Positions 1 to 8,657 of a DNA stretch of 34,924 nt are shown here, piece after piece (position 1 is the first letter of the stretch; each line of letters begins with the position of its first letter). Under the pieces are notes generated by a model. That model ran no database searches. It saw only the letters and a list, made by a program, of their open reading frames with translations, and was not told the origin of the DNA. Origin of the DNA: Competibacteraceae bacterium UBA6584 (GTDB taxonomy: Bacteria > Pseudomonadota > Gammaproteobacteria > Competibacterales > Competibacteraceae); assembly GCA_002433805.1 (NCBI GenBank), contig DJIW01000008.1, positions 1 to 34,924 on the forward strand. The letters run 5' to 3'. The position numbers were made by a program, and so were the translations under genes.

Positions 1-620
1 AATTTCAAAACGCGGGCTTGGAGACAGGCTGCACGCTGATCGTCTTGGAAATTCCCGCCGAAGGTCCCGCGCTGCTGTTCCACGTCGGCGATTCCCGAGT
101 TTACGCCGTCAATCGAGAGCAGGTGCAATGTCTGACGGTCGATCACGTGCCCGCCACCCATCTAGCCTTGCTCGGCTTGATGGACAACGCGCATTGGCTA
201 CAGCAAGTCCACATCCGGCCCAATTCGCAAATCAGCCAGGCGTTTATTCTCGGCAGCACGCTCGGCGTGACGGATCTGCAGGCCGATGCCATCGGCCCTG
301 AATTGTTCGAACTGCACGATGGCAACTTGCCGCTGTTTTTGCGCGGGATGGGCGACCGCCGCCTGTTGACCTTGGAATCGAACTGGATTTATCTGCTCGC
401 CAGCGACGGGCTGTGGCATTTGCTCAACCCGCAGGTCTTTATCCGGCGTTGGCCTTCGTTGCTGAATCGCCCGCAACATTCCTTGGAATATCTGGTCGAT
501 ATTTTGTTGGATGAGTTGGCCGACTTCATCCGGCAACAGCGGAGTCAACCCGATGACAATTGCACGGTTGTTCTATTACGTAAATCCGATCCCGCCGTTA
601 CTCCGCCTGATCGCTCCTGA
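1..620 (+). CDS. PP2C-family protein serine/threonine phosphatase, 3' part
   Basis: The frame is open from base 3 to the stop at 618-620 and has no true start inside the window, so the gene begins upstream. The TTG at 18 is an internal Leu codon. Visible PP2C hallmarks are the HVGDSRVYAV segment near the left edge, LASDGLWHLL (the acidic DG metal-binding motif) and a C-terminal DDNCTVVLL, the last metal-binding aspartates. The family removes phosphate from Ser/Thr using two Mn/Mg ions. The protein is predicted to be cytoplasmic, since no membrane segment is seen in the visible part. It is followed after 22 bases by a small membrane-protein gene and probably shares its transcript. The partner kinase or substrate is not visible. 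This is the first of two PP2C genes in the window; the other is at 9719. Confidence 0.88.
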   Translation, partial: FQNAGLETGCTLIVLEIPAEGPALLFHVGDSRVYAVNREQVQCLTVDHVPATHLALLGLMDNAHWLQQVHIRPNSQISQAFILGSTLGVTDLQADAIGPELFELHDGNLPLFLRGMGDRRLLTLESNWIYLLASDGLWHLLNPQVFIRRWPSLLNRPQHSLEYLVDILLDELADFIRQQRSQPDDNCTVVLLRKSDPAVTPPDRS

Positions 621-642
621 GGTTCGAAAAGAAGGTGATTCC

Positions 643-1023
643 TTGAAAATCAGGCATATTGTATTGGCGCTATCGGCTCTGCTGGCGATCGCGTTCATGC
701 AGCCCCTGGTGACTTTCCTGGGCGGGCTGACCGTGTTGCTCGGCGTCGGCGCATGGATCTATCGGGATTTATCGCCGGCCAGTCAGGATGCCGTCGAACG
801 CCGGCTGCTCGGTTGGCTGCGCCGAGCCCGCCCCGAAAGTTCGACGGCGGCGCGAAGCGGCCCGCTTTCCCTGGAACGATCCATCGCCCCGGAGTTGTCG
901 GAACCGGACGCGCTGTTCGAACCGCCGCGACGGGCGCGCGGCAAATTGCCGGTCCGTCGCGCGGCAACCGCCAGCGAACCCCCGGCCAGCAGCTCGCTAC
1001 AGGATTCCGAGGGGCTGAAGTAG
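643..1023 (+). CDS. Small inner-membrane protein of unknown function
   Basis: I read this as a 126-residue protein starting at TTG 643, because a Shine-Dalgarno-like GAAGGTG lies at 631-637, six bases before it. An ATG at 553 in the same frame would give a longer protein overlapping the phosphatase gene by 68 bases, but it has no convincing ribosome site. The N-terminal third is hydrophobic and can form one long or two short membrane segments (about residues 3-40, ending near GAWIYRDL). The rest is a polar, Arg/Pro/Ser-rich cytoplasmic-type tail with little expected fold. It follows the PP2C gene by 22 bases, so co-transcription is likely. I do not recognise the family. The rare TTG start suggests modest translation. 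Confidence 0.6.
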   Translation: MKIRHIVLALSALLAIAFMQPLVTFLGGLTVLLGVGAWIYRDLSPASQDAVERRLLGWLRRARPESSTAARSGPLSLERSIAPELSEPDALFEPPRRARGKLPVRRAATASEPPASSSLQDSEGLK

Positions 1024-1048
1024 GGATTTTTGGCGGTTTGGCCTTCGC

Positions 1049-1309
1049 TTAATGCGCCGGCGCGGTGTGGCTCGCCTTTCTCAACCATCCATACAGTTCG
1101 TCCTTGAGATGGAGGCGTTGCTTCTTGAGGGTTTCAGTGTACGCATCCGAGGGCGTTTCGATTTGCAGTTCGATCCGCTCGATTTCGGCGTTGATGGCGT
1201 GATACTGGTCGTACGACTTTGCAAATTGCGGATCGGCGGCCTTCAATTCGGCGATGCGATCCGTATATTCGGGCAGTTCGTGGAAGAGATCGTGATTCTC
1301 TCCAAGCAT
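1049..1309 (-). CDS. YdcH-like DUF465 protein
   Basis: This is an 86-residue, highly charged, mostly helical protein. It begins MLGENHDLFHELPEY and continues with heptad-like helices containing AINAEIERIE and LKKQRLHLKDEL. That is the recognisable DUF465/YdcH pattern: an N-terminal His-Asp-Leu, then an antiparallel helical hairpin ending in KDELYGWL. The start is supported by GGAGGA seven bases upstream of the ATG. Members are small soluble proteins of unknown biochemical function, common in proteobacteria. The gene stands alone on the minus strand, convergent with the membrane-protein gene that ends at 1023, and is probably monocistronic. Confidence 0.85.
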   Translation of the reverse strand: MLGENHDLFHELPEYTDRIAELKAADPQFAKSYDQYHAINAEIERIELQIETPSDAYTETLKKQRLHLKDELYGWLRKASHTAPAH

Positions 1310-1517
1310 CGAGTGGTCCTCCGAGCATGGTTTTAGTTATGGACGGGTGAAACGCTGATGGCGTCTCAAGTATAGCAATAATGTCTCGCCTCGCGCCCTA
1401 CCCTCGCCGGTGCTGTCCCGCGCGCTTTCGCGGGACGCAAAGTCGCCCACGCAGATATTTTTTGTCGCTTCTGCTAGGATTATCTCGCCTGGAAACCTTC
1501 GAGGAGATGATGAAATC

Positions 1518-1676
1518 ATGAAGAAAAAACCGCTGGTTTTGACCGTGTTGCTCGGATTGTCGCTCGTTCTGGGAGGCGGTTTGAGCGCTTGCAATACCGT
1601 CAAGGGCGCCGGACAAGACATCAAATCCGCCGGCAAGGGGATCGAGAATAAAGCCGAAGACAAAAAGACCTACTGA
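1518..1676 (+). CDS. Entericidin A/B-like lipoprotein
   Basis: This is a 52-residue lipoprotein. The ATG at 1518 follows a GAGGAG-type ribosome site at about 1500-1506. It has a KKK n-region, a hydrophobic core and the lipobox LSAC, with Cys25 as the lipidated residue. The mature part CNTVKGAGQDIKSAGKG carries the typical entericidin Gly-Ala-Gly-x-Asp-Ile pattern. In enterobacteria, entericidin A and B act as an antidote/toxin pair of small membrane lipoproteins. Here only one copy is present, so a toxin role is uncertain, and a general envelope-stress lipoprotein is equally likely. The longer frame that opens at 1410 is not supported by a ribosome site. It lies alone, convergent with pgi, with a strong hairpin between the two. 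Confidence 0.85.
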   Translation: MKKKPLVLTVLLGLSLVLGGGLSACNTVKGAGQDIKSAGKGIENKAEDKKTY

Positions 1677-1769
1677 GCGCCGGCCTGGAAAGGCCCAAGC
1701 GAGCGCTTTGTTCCCCCTCAACATCCCCGCCTGATCGCCCGCCGCAACCGGGCGAGCCGGATTGCCCGC

Positions 1770-1798
1770 GAGGTCTGGCGCGCCGCGCGCCAGACCTC
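1770..1798. terminator. Strong hairpin between entericidin-like gene and pgi
   Basis: This is a perfect 13-bp stem with a 3-base loop, formed by AGGTCTGGCGCG and its complement. It starts seven bases beyond the pgi stop and lies between two convergent genes. There is no clear T-run on either side, so it may stop or stabilise transcript ends from both directions rather than act as a classic intrinsic terminator. Confidence 0.5.
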
Positions 1799-1805
1799 TT
1801 GCCGG

Positions 1806-3446
1806 CTAGTCCGCCTCGCGGCAAAAACCGATCAAACCCAAGGTAGAGGCATCGTGGCCCTTGGCGGGCTGAGTGCCTTTCAATTCCGGCAAGATCGCAT
1901 TCGCCAGTTGCTTGCCGAGTTCGACCCCCCATTGATCGAAGGAATTGATGTTCCAAATCACGCCTTGCAAGAACACCTTATGCTCGTAGAGCGCCAGTAG
2001 CGACCCTAAAACCTTGGGCGTCAACCGCCGATAGAACAGACTGGTGCTGGGCCGGTTGCCGGGGAAAATCTTGTAAGGCAGCAGCTTCTCCAGCGCCTCG
2101 CCGCTCAATCCCTGCTTTTCCAGTTCGGCGCGGGCCTGCGCCTCGGTCTTGCCCACCATCAGCGCCTCGGCTTGCGCCAGACAGTTGGCCAGCAGAATCG
2201 GATGGTGGTCGCCTATCGGGTTGGGACTTTGCGCGGGCGCCAGGAAGTCCGACGGGACCAGATGGGTGCCTTGGTGCAATAGCTGATAGAACGCGTGTTG
2301 GCCGTTGTTGCCCAAACCGCCCCACAGAATCGGCCCGGTCTTGACCTGGACCTTTTGGCCGTCCCGGTCGATCGTCTTGCCGTTGCTTTCCATGTCCAGT
2401 TGTTGCAGATAATCCGGCAGCGAGCGCAGGTAATCGTCATACACCAGAGTGACCTGGCTGTCCGCGCCGAAAAAGTCGATATACCAGACCCCCAGCAGCG
2501 CCAGCAGCAACGGCAGATTTTCCTCTAGCGGCGCGGTGCGCACATGCTCGTCCATGGCGTGCGCCCCTTCCAACAGTTCGACGAAGTTATCCATGCCGAT
2601 ATAGACGATGATCGGCAGGCCGATGGCCGACCACAGCGAATAACGCCCGCCGACCCAATCCCAGAATTCGAACATGTTGGCGGTGTCGATGCCGAATTTA
2701 GCGACGCCCTCGGCGTTGGTGGACACCGCCACGAAATGCTTGGCCACCGCCGATTCGTCGTTCAGTTCCTTGACCAGCCAAGCCCGCGCGGTATGCGCGT
2801 TGGTCATGGTTTCCTGGGTGGTAAAGGTTTTGGACGCAACGATGAACAGAGTGCTTTCGGGATCGCACTCGGCCAAGACATGGCTGATGTGCGCGCCGTC
2901 CACGTTGGAGACGAAATGCATCCGCAAGGTGGGATCGGCGTACGGCTGCAAGGCTTGGCAGACCATCTTGGGACCGAGGTCGGAGCCGCCGATGCCGATG
3001 TTGACCACATCGCGGATGCGCTTGCCGGTATGGCCGCGCCATTTGCCGCGCCGGATCTGCTCGGAGAACTTGCGCATGTGCTCCAGCACCGCGTTGACCT
3101 CGGGCATCACGTCCTGGCCCTTGACCTGGATCGGCCGGTTGCCGCGGTTGCGCAAGGCGGCGTGCAACACCGCCCGCTTCTCGGTGTGGTTGATGATCTC
3201 GCCGTTGAACATCTTCTCGATCCAGGCCGGCACTTGCGCTTGGCGGGCGAGTTCGACCAACAAGCCGAGCGTTTCGTCGGTGATGCGGTGCTTGGAAAAA
3301 TCGATCAACAGGTCGCCGAAACGCCGCGAAAAGCGCGTGAAGCGTTCGGGATCCGAGGCGAACAGATCGCGCAGGTGCAGGTCGGCGATGGCGGCGTGAT
3401 GGGTTTTCAATGGTTGCCAGACCGGCAGGTTGCTGGGAACGGACAT
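1806..3446 (-). CDS. pgi: Glucose-6-phosphate isomerase
   Basis: Pgi interconverts glucose-6-phosphate and fructose-6-phosphate in glycolysis and gluconeogenesis, in the cytosol. The 546-residue length is normal for the bacterial family. Visible motifs are the phosphate-binding NIGIGGSDLGPKM, FVSNVDGAHIS, the first signature VGGRYSLWSAIGLPI, the catalytic-Glu region MESNGKTIDRDG, and the second signature WNINSFDQWGVELGK near the C-terminus. The ATG at 3446 has AAGGAAG just upstream. It is transcribed alone toward the entericidin-like gene. A long opposite-strand open frame at 2544-3473 is a shadow of this gene. Confidence 0.98.
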   Translation of the reverse strand: MSVPSNLPVWQPLKTHHAAIADLHLRDLFASDPERFTRFSRRFGDLLIDFSKHRITDETLGLLVELARQAQVPAWIEKMFNGEIINHTEKRAVLHAALRNRGNRPIQVKGQDVMPEVNAVLEHMRKFSEQIRRGKWRGHTGKRIRDVVNIGIGGSDLGPKMVCQALQPYADPTLRMHFVSNVDGAHISHVLAECDPESTLFIVASKTFTTQETMTNAHTARAWLVKELNDESAVAKHFVAVSTNAEGVAKFGIDTANMFEFWDWVGGRYSLWSAIGLPIIVYIGMDNFVELLEGAHAMDEHVRTAPLEENLPLLLALLGVWYIDFFGADSQVTLVYDDYLRSLPDYLQQLDMESNGKTIDRDGQKVQVKTGPILWGGLGNNGQHAFYQLLHQGTHLVPSDFLAPAQSPNPIGDHHPILLANCLAQAEALMVGKTEAQARAELEKQGLSGEALEKLLPYKIFPGNRPSTSLFYRRLTPKVLGSLLALYEHKVFLQGVIWNINSFDQWGVELGKQLANAILPELKGTQPAKGHDASTLGLIGFCREAD

Positions 3447-3880
3447 GGACAGCTTCCTTATTCAGGTTGTTGAAACGCTGGCGAAATCGGATGAGCGGGA
3501 GACTCGGCGGCGCGGCGGTCGGCTGGTTTTGCAGCGCGCGGCGTCACCCGTAGCCCTGCAATTACTATAGTTTCCACCGGAGAAGCTGTCGAATCGCGCG
3601 TCCGGCCGGCGCCAATGCGGCGGCGCGGCCTTTTTGTGATTTTTGCGCCTTCAATCGAACAATCCGTGCCGGATGCGCCGCAAAGGATTAAAATCCATCA
3701 TACTTATATTCATTTGCAGAATTTTCACTTTAGCATTACGGAGTTCCAACCGTAGCGGAGGTTGTCCAGAACCAGCGGCGAACGTCTTGTGTCTCCCTAA
3801 AGAGATAACTTCCCGCCGCGCCGGTTTTGCCTCAACATGCTTATAAAATTTTACGATCCAACCGAGCGACGTGACGCCCC
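3447..3880. other. 434-base intergenic region between divergent genes
   Basis: This region separates pgi from the oppositely oriented coiled-coil gene and must hold both promoters. I could not assign convincing -35/-10 pairs. The only clear structure is a GC-rich hairpin followed by T5 at 3604-3635, pointing along the plus strand. The section from 3660 to 3860 is visibly more AT-rich than the coding neighbours. No ORF here is convincing: the 67-residue frame at 3643 lacks a ribosome site and any family resemblance. Confidence 0.5.
3604..3635 (+). terminator. Possible intrinsic terminator without an upstream gene
   Basis: GGCCGGCGCC (3604-3613) pairs with GGCGCGGCC (3622-3630) with one bulged base, and TTTTT follows directly. 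The shape is that of a rho-independent terminator on the plus strand. The nearest plus-strand gene upstream is about 1.9 kb away, beyond pgi. It could therefore end a small unannotated RNA or pgi antisense transcription, or it may be a chance GC-rich fold. Confidence 0.35.
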
Positions 3881-6580
3881 ATGAACGACGCGACCGATTT
3901 CGAGTCCTCCCTTGCGGGAACCATCGACTTTTTCCAGAACCTGCGCCGAAAAGTAGGCGTGTTGGAAACGGAAGCCGGCGCACAATACGAACAGTTACGC
4001 CAAGTCGCCGAGTCGCTAGCCACCTTCGAACAGTATCGTCAGGCCGACCGCCAGACCTTCGCCACGCTCGCCGATCACTTCGAGACTCAATCCGCGCAAC
4101 TGCTCAAGCTGCAACACGATATCCGGCTGGTGGACGAGCAACTGACGCAGCTTGAAACGCTGTCCGCCTCTCTGAAACAGGACCAGCAGCAGGCGCGCCA
4201 AACCCTCGGTCAGGCAGTCGATGAATTGAAGGCGCAAAGCGCCGAATTGCGCCAAGCCTTGACGGCGGATTTCGAACAGCGCGCCGTGTCGCCCGCTCGG
4301 GTCGTGGCCCTGGAGGAACAACTGGCCGGCCACGCCCAACACATCGAAGGCGCGCTGGCCAACTTGCTGAGGTTCGACCAGCAAGCGACCGGGGTGCGCG
4401 AGCGAATGGCCGCGCTCGAATCTCGGCTCCAACAGCTCGATGAGAGCGGAAGCATCATCACCGGCACCCTAACGGCTTTGAGCGCGGCCCTCGAACGGCA
4501 CGGCCAAACGCAGGACGCGCTCGGCCAGATGGTCGAAGCCAGTCAAGCCCTCAGCCCGCAGCTACACGCGCAACAGACCCGACTGGACGCCCTCGTCCAA
4601 TCGTCGACCACCGCCGACCAGAACCTTGAAACGCTCCAGCACGATTTCTCGCGGTTGAACGCCGAAGTCGAAACCCAGCGTCAAACCCTGTCGGAGATCG
4701 GCCAAACCCGCCAGGATCTGCAAAAACAGCAGGAACGTCTCAAATATCTAGAAACCCTGGTCACCAAGCTCTCGGCGGATACCAGTTCCACCCGGCAGAT
4801 TTTGAATGTCCTGCAATCCGATCTCACGATCCAAAGCGACACGCTGCGGGAATTCGACCAGACGTGGCGCGAGGGGCTGGTCGCTTATCAAAACCGTTTG
4901 GACCAACTGGAAACCAAGGCGGCCGAATCCGGCCACCCCAGCTCATCCGTCGAGCCTCAAACGCTGCTGGCCCGATCGGAACCGGAACAAGACTCTCCTT
5001 TTCTCGAACCGCCGCAAGAATCGCCCTTCCTGCAAGCCCCGGACGAATCACCCTTCCTGCAAACTCCTGACGAATCGCCCTTCCTCGAACCGCCGCAAGA
5101 ATCGCCTTTCCTCCAGGCCGTCGATGAATCACCCTTCCTGCAAGCCCCGGATGAATCGCCGTTTCTCAACGTCGTTTCCGAGCTAAAGGCCGACGCTCCC
5201 CCGGCGGAACCGTCCGTCGGCCAGGAACAGTTTGTAGCGCTCGCCGCGTCGCTGGCCGCCACCTGCGAAGAACAGCAGGCGATTCGCGATGAAATGGCGG
5301 TGGCCTTTGGCTCCGCCCGCGAAGAACAAGACGGGTTCCGGAGCGAACTGAGCGCGGTCCAAGAAACCCTGCAAACTCAACATGAATATCTCAGCAACCT
5401 GCGCGACATCATCGCCGAGCAATTGCAAACGCACCAGCTGCGTCTCGGCGAGCTCGAAACCGCGCTCGCCGACCTGAGACAAACGCCCGCGCTCGCGCCC
5501 GTCGACTTCGAGCAAGGCGAAGTTTCATCTTTGCGGGAAGCATTGAACGCCCAAGCGGAACTGCTGGCGCAACTGAAGGAATCGGTCGAACAACAGCTTG
5601 AAATCCAGCGGCAACATCTGAACGATCTTGAATCCGCGCTCGCTCATTTTTCGCAGACGTCAAACCCCGCTCGGGAGGTCGATCTCCAGCCCCTGCATGA
5701 GAGCCTGATGGAACAAGCCAGCGCCTTGGCTCTGCTGCGTCAGGAGACCCAGCAACAACTCCTCGATCAGGCCGCCTCGCTCGATCAACAGCGCTTGGAA
5801 CTGCACCAAACCGCCGAGCGATTCGCCCTCTTTCACCAAGACCTGCAAGACATTCGAGAGCAAAGCGGCCAAACCGCAGCGTCAAACGGACAACCCGTCC
5901 GGGAAACCGGTGGCGCGGACTGGCACGACTTCCGGCAACGCTTTGAAAGCTTAAACGAATCCATCGCCTTGCTGGAAAATCGCCTGACCGGTCAGGCGCA
6001 GGCGTTCACCAGTAATTTCGCGCAATTTCAGGGTCTCAACAGCGACCTCCAAGCGCTCCAACAGCAGATTGCGAATCTGGAGCCATCGCCGCGCTTGGGC
6101 GTTCTCGAACAAGGGCTCGCGGCTCGGGAACAGGAAATCGCCCAATTGACGGACGATATCCAGCAAATCAAACGGGAGACCGAACACGGCATCGCGGCGC
6201 TCCAAAACGGCGGTCCCGCCTCGCAGATCGCGGCGCTGGAGGAAAAACTCGATCGACAGCACCAGCAGCTCTCTAGTCTGGCGGCCACCGTGGAAACCGT
6301 TCGCGCCGACAGCCGCGCCACCCAAGAAAAAGTACTGACCATGGCGGCCAACGTCGCCCAGCGGCTCCACGAATTCCAAAATCAGCTGATCGCCGCGAAA
6401 ACATCCCAAGGCGAACAACTACAAGAAGTCGAACAAAAACTCATCCTGCTGCAAGTGGCGTTCGAAACCATGGAAACGCAGAAAAAACCCCGCCGCTGGT
6501 TCAGCATGCCCGCCTCGTTCACCACCATCGTGGTGACCCTCGCCGCGACCTTGCTGGGAGTTGCGGCCCAGGCATTTTGA
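3881..6580 (+). CDS. Large coiled-coil protein with SPFL repeats and C-terminal membrane anchor
   Basis: This is an 899-residue protein I do not recognise as a named family. Residues about 15-360 and 440-870 are almost entirely Gln/Glu/Leu/Ala-rich helix with heptad spacing, so long coiled coils are expected. Between them, residues 371-429 contain seven copies of [D/E]SPFL spaced exactly nine residues apart, a flexible Pro-rich linker of short linear motifs. The last 25 residues after KKPRRWFSMP form one hydrophobic helix, so the protein is probably tail-anchored in the inner membrane with the coiled coil in the cytoplasm. There is no signal peptide, ATPase motif or SMC head. The gene is monocistronic and convergent with the DUF389 gene. 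A scaffold, polarity or structural role is plausible but is inference only. The start at ATG 3881 has only a weak ribosome site. Confidence 0.8.
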   Translation: MNDATDFESSLAGTIDFFQNLRRKVGVLETEAGAQYEQLRQVAESLATFEQYRQADRQTFATLADHFETQSAQLLKLQHDIRLVDEQLTQLETLSASLKQDQQQARQTLGQAVDELKAQSAELRQALTADFEQRAVSPARVVALEEQLAGHAQHIEGALANLLRFDQQATGVRERMAALESRLQQLDESGSIITGTLTALSAALERHGQTQDALGQMVEASQALSPQLHAQQTRLDALVQSSTTADQNLETLQHDFSRLNAEVETQRQTLSEIGQTRQDLQKQQERLKYLETLVTKLSADTSSTRQILNVLQSDLTIQSDTLREFDQTWREGLVAYQNRLDQLETKAAESGHPSSSVEPQTLLARSEPEQDSPFLEPPQESPFLQAPDESPFLQTPDESPFLEPPQESPFLQAVDESPFLQAPDESPFLNVVSELKADAPPAEPSVGQEQFVALAASLAATCEEQQAIRDEMAVAFGSAREEQDGFRSELSAVQETLQTQHEYLSNLRDIIAEQLQTHQLRLGELETALADLRQTPALAPVDFEQGEVSSLREALNAQAELLAQLKESVEQQLEIQRQHLNDLESALAHFSQTSNPAREVDLQPLHESLMEQASALALLRQETQQQLLDQAASLDQQRLELHQTAERFALFHQDLQDIREQSGQTAASNGQPVRETGGADWHDFRQRFESLNESIALLENRLTGQAQAFTSNFAQFQGLNSDLQALQQQIANLEPSPRLGVLEQGLAAREQEIAQLTDDIQQIKRETEHGIAALQNGGPASQIAALEEKLDRQHQQLSSLAATVETVRADSRATQEKVLTMAANVAQRLHEFQNQLIAAKTSQGEQLQEVEQKLILLQVAFETMETQKKPRRWFSMPASFTTIVVTLAATLLGVAAQAF
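4991..5167 (+). repeat. Seven in-frame 27-base repeats encoding [D/E]SPFL
   Basis: Repeat units start at 4991, 5018, 5045, 5072, 5099, 5126 and 5153. Each encodes five conserved residues (D/E-S-P-F-L) and a four-residue variable spacer such as QAPD, EPPQ, QTPD or QAVD. Two spacer types recur in blocks (EPPQ then QAPD/QTPD), which suggests unit duplication. Codons differ between copies (for example tcgccc, tcaccc, tctcct), so the peptide has been kept while the DNA drifted. That points to selection on the motif. Confidence 0.92.
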
Positions 6581-6662
6581 ATCTCCGGGTCGGGCTGATG
6601 GGGTCGGAGCCGGAGCCGCCCCAGCGATCCGGTTGCCATGGCCCTGATGGCCCGCAACAGTT

Positions 6663-8657
6663 TTAGCGGCTGATGGCGACGGTCGCCTCCAAAACGACCG
6701 GCCGTTCGAGCCGCGTCTCGATGGCGGCTTTCACCCGCTCCACGGCGGCGCTGTCTATCGCCGTGGGCGACAACAGCCGCGCGGTCAAATACAAAGGCTC
6801 GTCCGCTTGCGCTTTTTGCTCTTGAGTCCCCCGATTCTGTAGCCGCCGGATGATCGACGTCAGCCCCGCCACCAGATCGTGCATCGGCTTGTTGGTCCGC
6901 ACCGCCGCCTCGCGCACCACTACCCCCGCAATCTCCGCACCCTCCAAGGTTTGAACGATCCGCTGTCGCTCGACCATAGACGCAAACCCCAACGTCAGTG
7001 GCACGCTGACCACCGCCACCAGCAGCGAAACCGCCAGCATCCCGCGCCGAGCTTGATTGAACGGCCCGAAACCCAACACAAGAAAAGCCAGGTTGCCGGC
7101 CAGTAGGATTCCGAACAGATTGGTCAAAAACAACAGGAAAGCGCCTTGAAAAATGATCCAATCACCCCAACCCAGACCGATGCCGCTCACTGCTAAAGGC
7201 GGCACCAGCGCCACGGCGATGGCGACCCCGGCCAAGCTTTTAGCGATTTCCTCGCGAGCGTGGGCGTACGCACCCGCCGCGCCGGAAACCAGCGCGACGC
7301 CGAGGTCCAGCAAGGTCGGACTGAGCCGCGCGGCGATTTCGTCGGTTACCGACCGCAGCGGCACCAGCAACGCCATAACCGCCGCGCAGGCGACCGCCAA
7401 CAGGATGCCGACACCCAAGGTTCTGAGACAGTCGGCCAGCAGCGGGCTATCCTGCCGGACCACCGCCATGGCCAGCGAGATAATGGGCGCCATCAGCGGC
7501 GCCAGGATCATCGCGCCGATGATGACCGGCGCCGAGTTAGCGAACAAACCGATAGTCGCCAATATCGTGGACAGCACCATCAAGGTCAGATAGGCCGGGG
7601 AAGCGCGAGCGCTATCCCGCAACGTCGAATAAAGTTCCTTGAATTCTTCGGGACCGGCCCGATGCAGCCAAGGCAACGCCTTGTTGGCGATGGCGATTTT
7701 AGCTTCTCCCGCCGGCAAACTTTGAACTTTATAGGTCTCCTTGGTCTGACAAACCTCCTCCCGAAGGTCCAAGTAACGGCCCGGCAACAAGCGCAAGACT
7801 TTGGCGCTCACGTTTAGCTCAAGCCGGCGCGCGCTGGTCCAGACTCCATCGTGCAGGTAATCCAAGGGCTCCGGACTGGTCACGGTCAAGGACTCGGTCT
7901 TGAGGTGGCCGACGAAGGGCGGCAACCGCTTGCGCCGGCTGACCGGCAGCAAAGACGCCAGCAGAAAACGCGCCATTTCCATCCGGCTGCGCGGGGCCAG
8001 GACCAGCGCGTCCAGCATCCCGTCGTTGCTGCCGTCGTCGTCCAAAATCCTTCTCGATAGCAGCGAGCTGCCGCCTTCTTCCACCATGACCAGACCGAGC
8101 GCGGCAGTGTCTAGCTTTTTATCCTTCGCGGTCACCAAGGTATAGGCGTGAGGTTTAACGGCCCTGAAACCGGCCACCATGACCCACAAAATATTCCAGA
8201 TTCGCTCGAAGCCGCTCAACGTTTCGCCGCCTAGCGAAAAAACCTTGCCGACCACCACCGAATGAAACACCAGCCGGCCGTTGCAGTAAAACAGATCGAA
8301 ACGCCGCTCTTTCTGATCCGCCAGCGCATTGTCCAACGCCCCGCTCAGATCCTGCGCAACGCCGAAGTACAGCCGGGCCTGCTCTAAACCGGGATGGGGC
8401 AATAGAGCGATCCGCCACTGTCGGACCGCCGCTTGCGGCGCGAATTCGGCGATAGCCGCATCGTCCAGATACGCCAACACCGTGACGTTTTCCGGCCAGT
8501 CCGGCAATTCGCCGAGGCGGTAAGGCAGTTTGTGAGTCAATCGCTCCCCCAGGCGCGGCAGGATCGTTTCCCGCACCGCATCGCTCTGATCGGGGTCAAA
8601 CAACAGTCGAAACAACAGCGCGTCAGACGCCGAGGGTGTCGTGGGGGTCTGGTTCAT
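6663..8657 (-). CDS. DUF389 (TIGR00341-type) membrane protein with DAGK-like N-terminal domain
   Basis: This is a 664-residue protein. From about residue 345 it has the DUF389 membrane domain: several hydrophobic helices including the conserved SAPVIIGAMILAPLMAPI and a downstream GVAIAVALVPPLAVSGIGL. Before it, residues about 50-320 follow the order of a YegS-like lipid-kinase domain: a spaced DLFYCNGRLVFHS strand, then GSNDGMLDALVLAP, then a DGVW turn. The catalytic GGDGT loop is replaced by a sequence near YLDDAAIAEF, so activity is unlikely. DUF389 proteins are inner-membrane proteins of unknown transport or signalling role. No clear Shine-Dalgarno precedes the ATG. The gene is probably monocistronic, convergent with the SPFL coiled-coil gene and divergent from the VWA operon. 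Confidence 0.85.
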   Translation of the reverse strand: MNQTPTTPSASDALLFRLLFDPDQSDAVRETILPRLGERLTHKLPYRLGELPDWPENVTVLAYLDDAAIAEFAPQAAVRQWRIALLPHPGLEQARLYFGVAQDLSGALDNALADQKERRFDLFYCNGRLVFHSVVVGKVFSLGGETLSGFERIWNILWVMVAGFRAVKPHAYTLVTAKDKKLDTAALGLVMVEEGGSSLLSRRILDDDGSNDGMLDALVLAPRSRMEMARFLLASLLPVSRRKRLPPFVGHLKTESLTVTSPEPLDYLHDGVWTSARRLELNVSAKVLRLLPGRYLDLREEVCQTKETYKVQSLPAGEAKIAIANKALPWLHRAGPEEFKELYSTLRDSARASPAYLTLMVLSTILATIGLFANSAPVIIGAMILAPLMAPIISLAMAVVRQDSPLLADCLRTLGVGILLAVACAAVMALLVPLRSVTDEIAARLSPTLLDLGVALVSGAAGAYAHAREEIAKSLAGVAIAVALVPPLAVSGIGLGWGDWIIFQGAFLLFLTNLFGILLAGNLAFLVLGFGPFNQARRGMLAVSLLVAVVSVPLTLGFASMVERQRIVQTLEGAEIAGVVVREAAVRTNKPMHDLVAGLTSIIRRLQNRGTQEQKAQADEPLYLTARLLSPTAIDSAAVERVKAAIETRLERPVVLEATVAISR

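Noticed and set aside
2544..3473. 309-residue open frame on the plus strand inside pgi
   Set aside because: Antisense shadow of conserved pgi motifs and no ribosome site.
4991..5167. 27-base repeats as a possible CRISPR array or satellite
   Set aside because: Repeats are adjacent, in frame, without unique spacers of constant length, and encode a conserved peptide inside a long gene.
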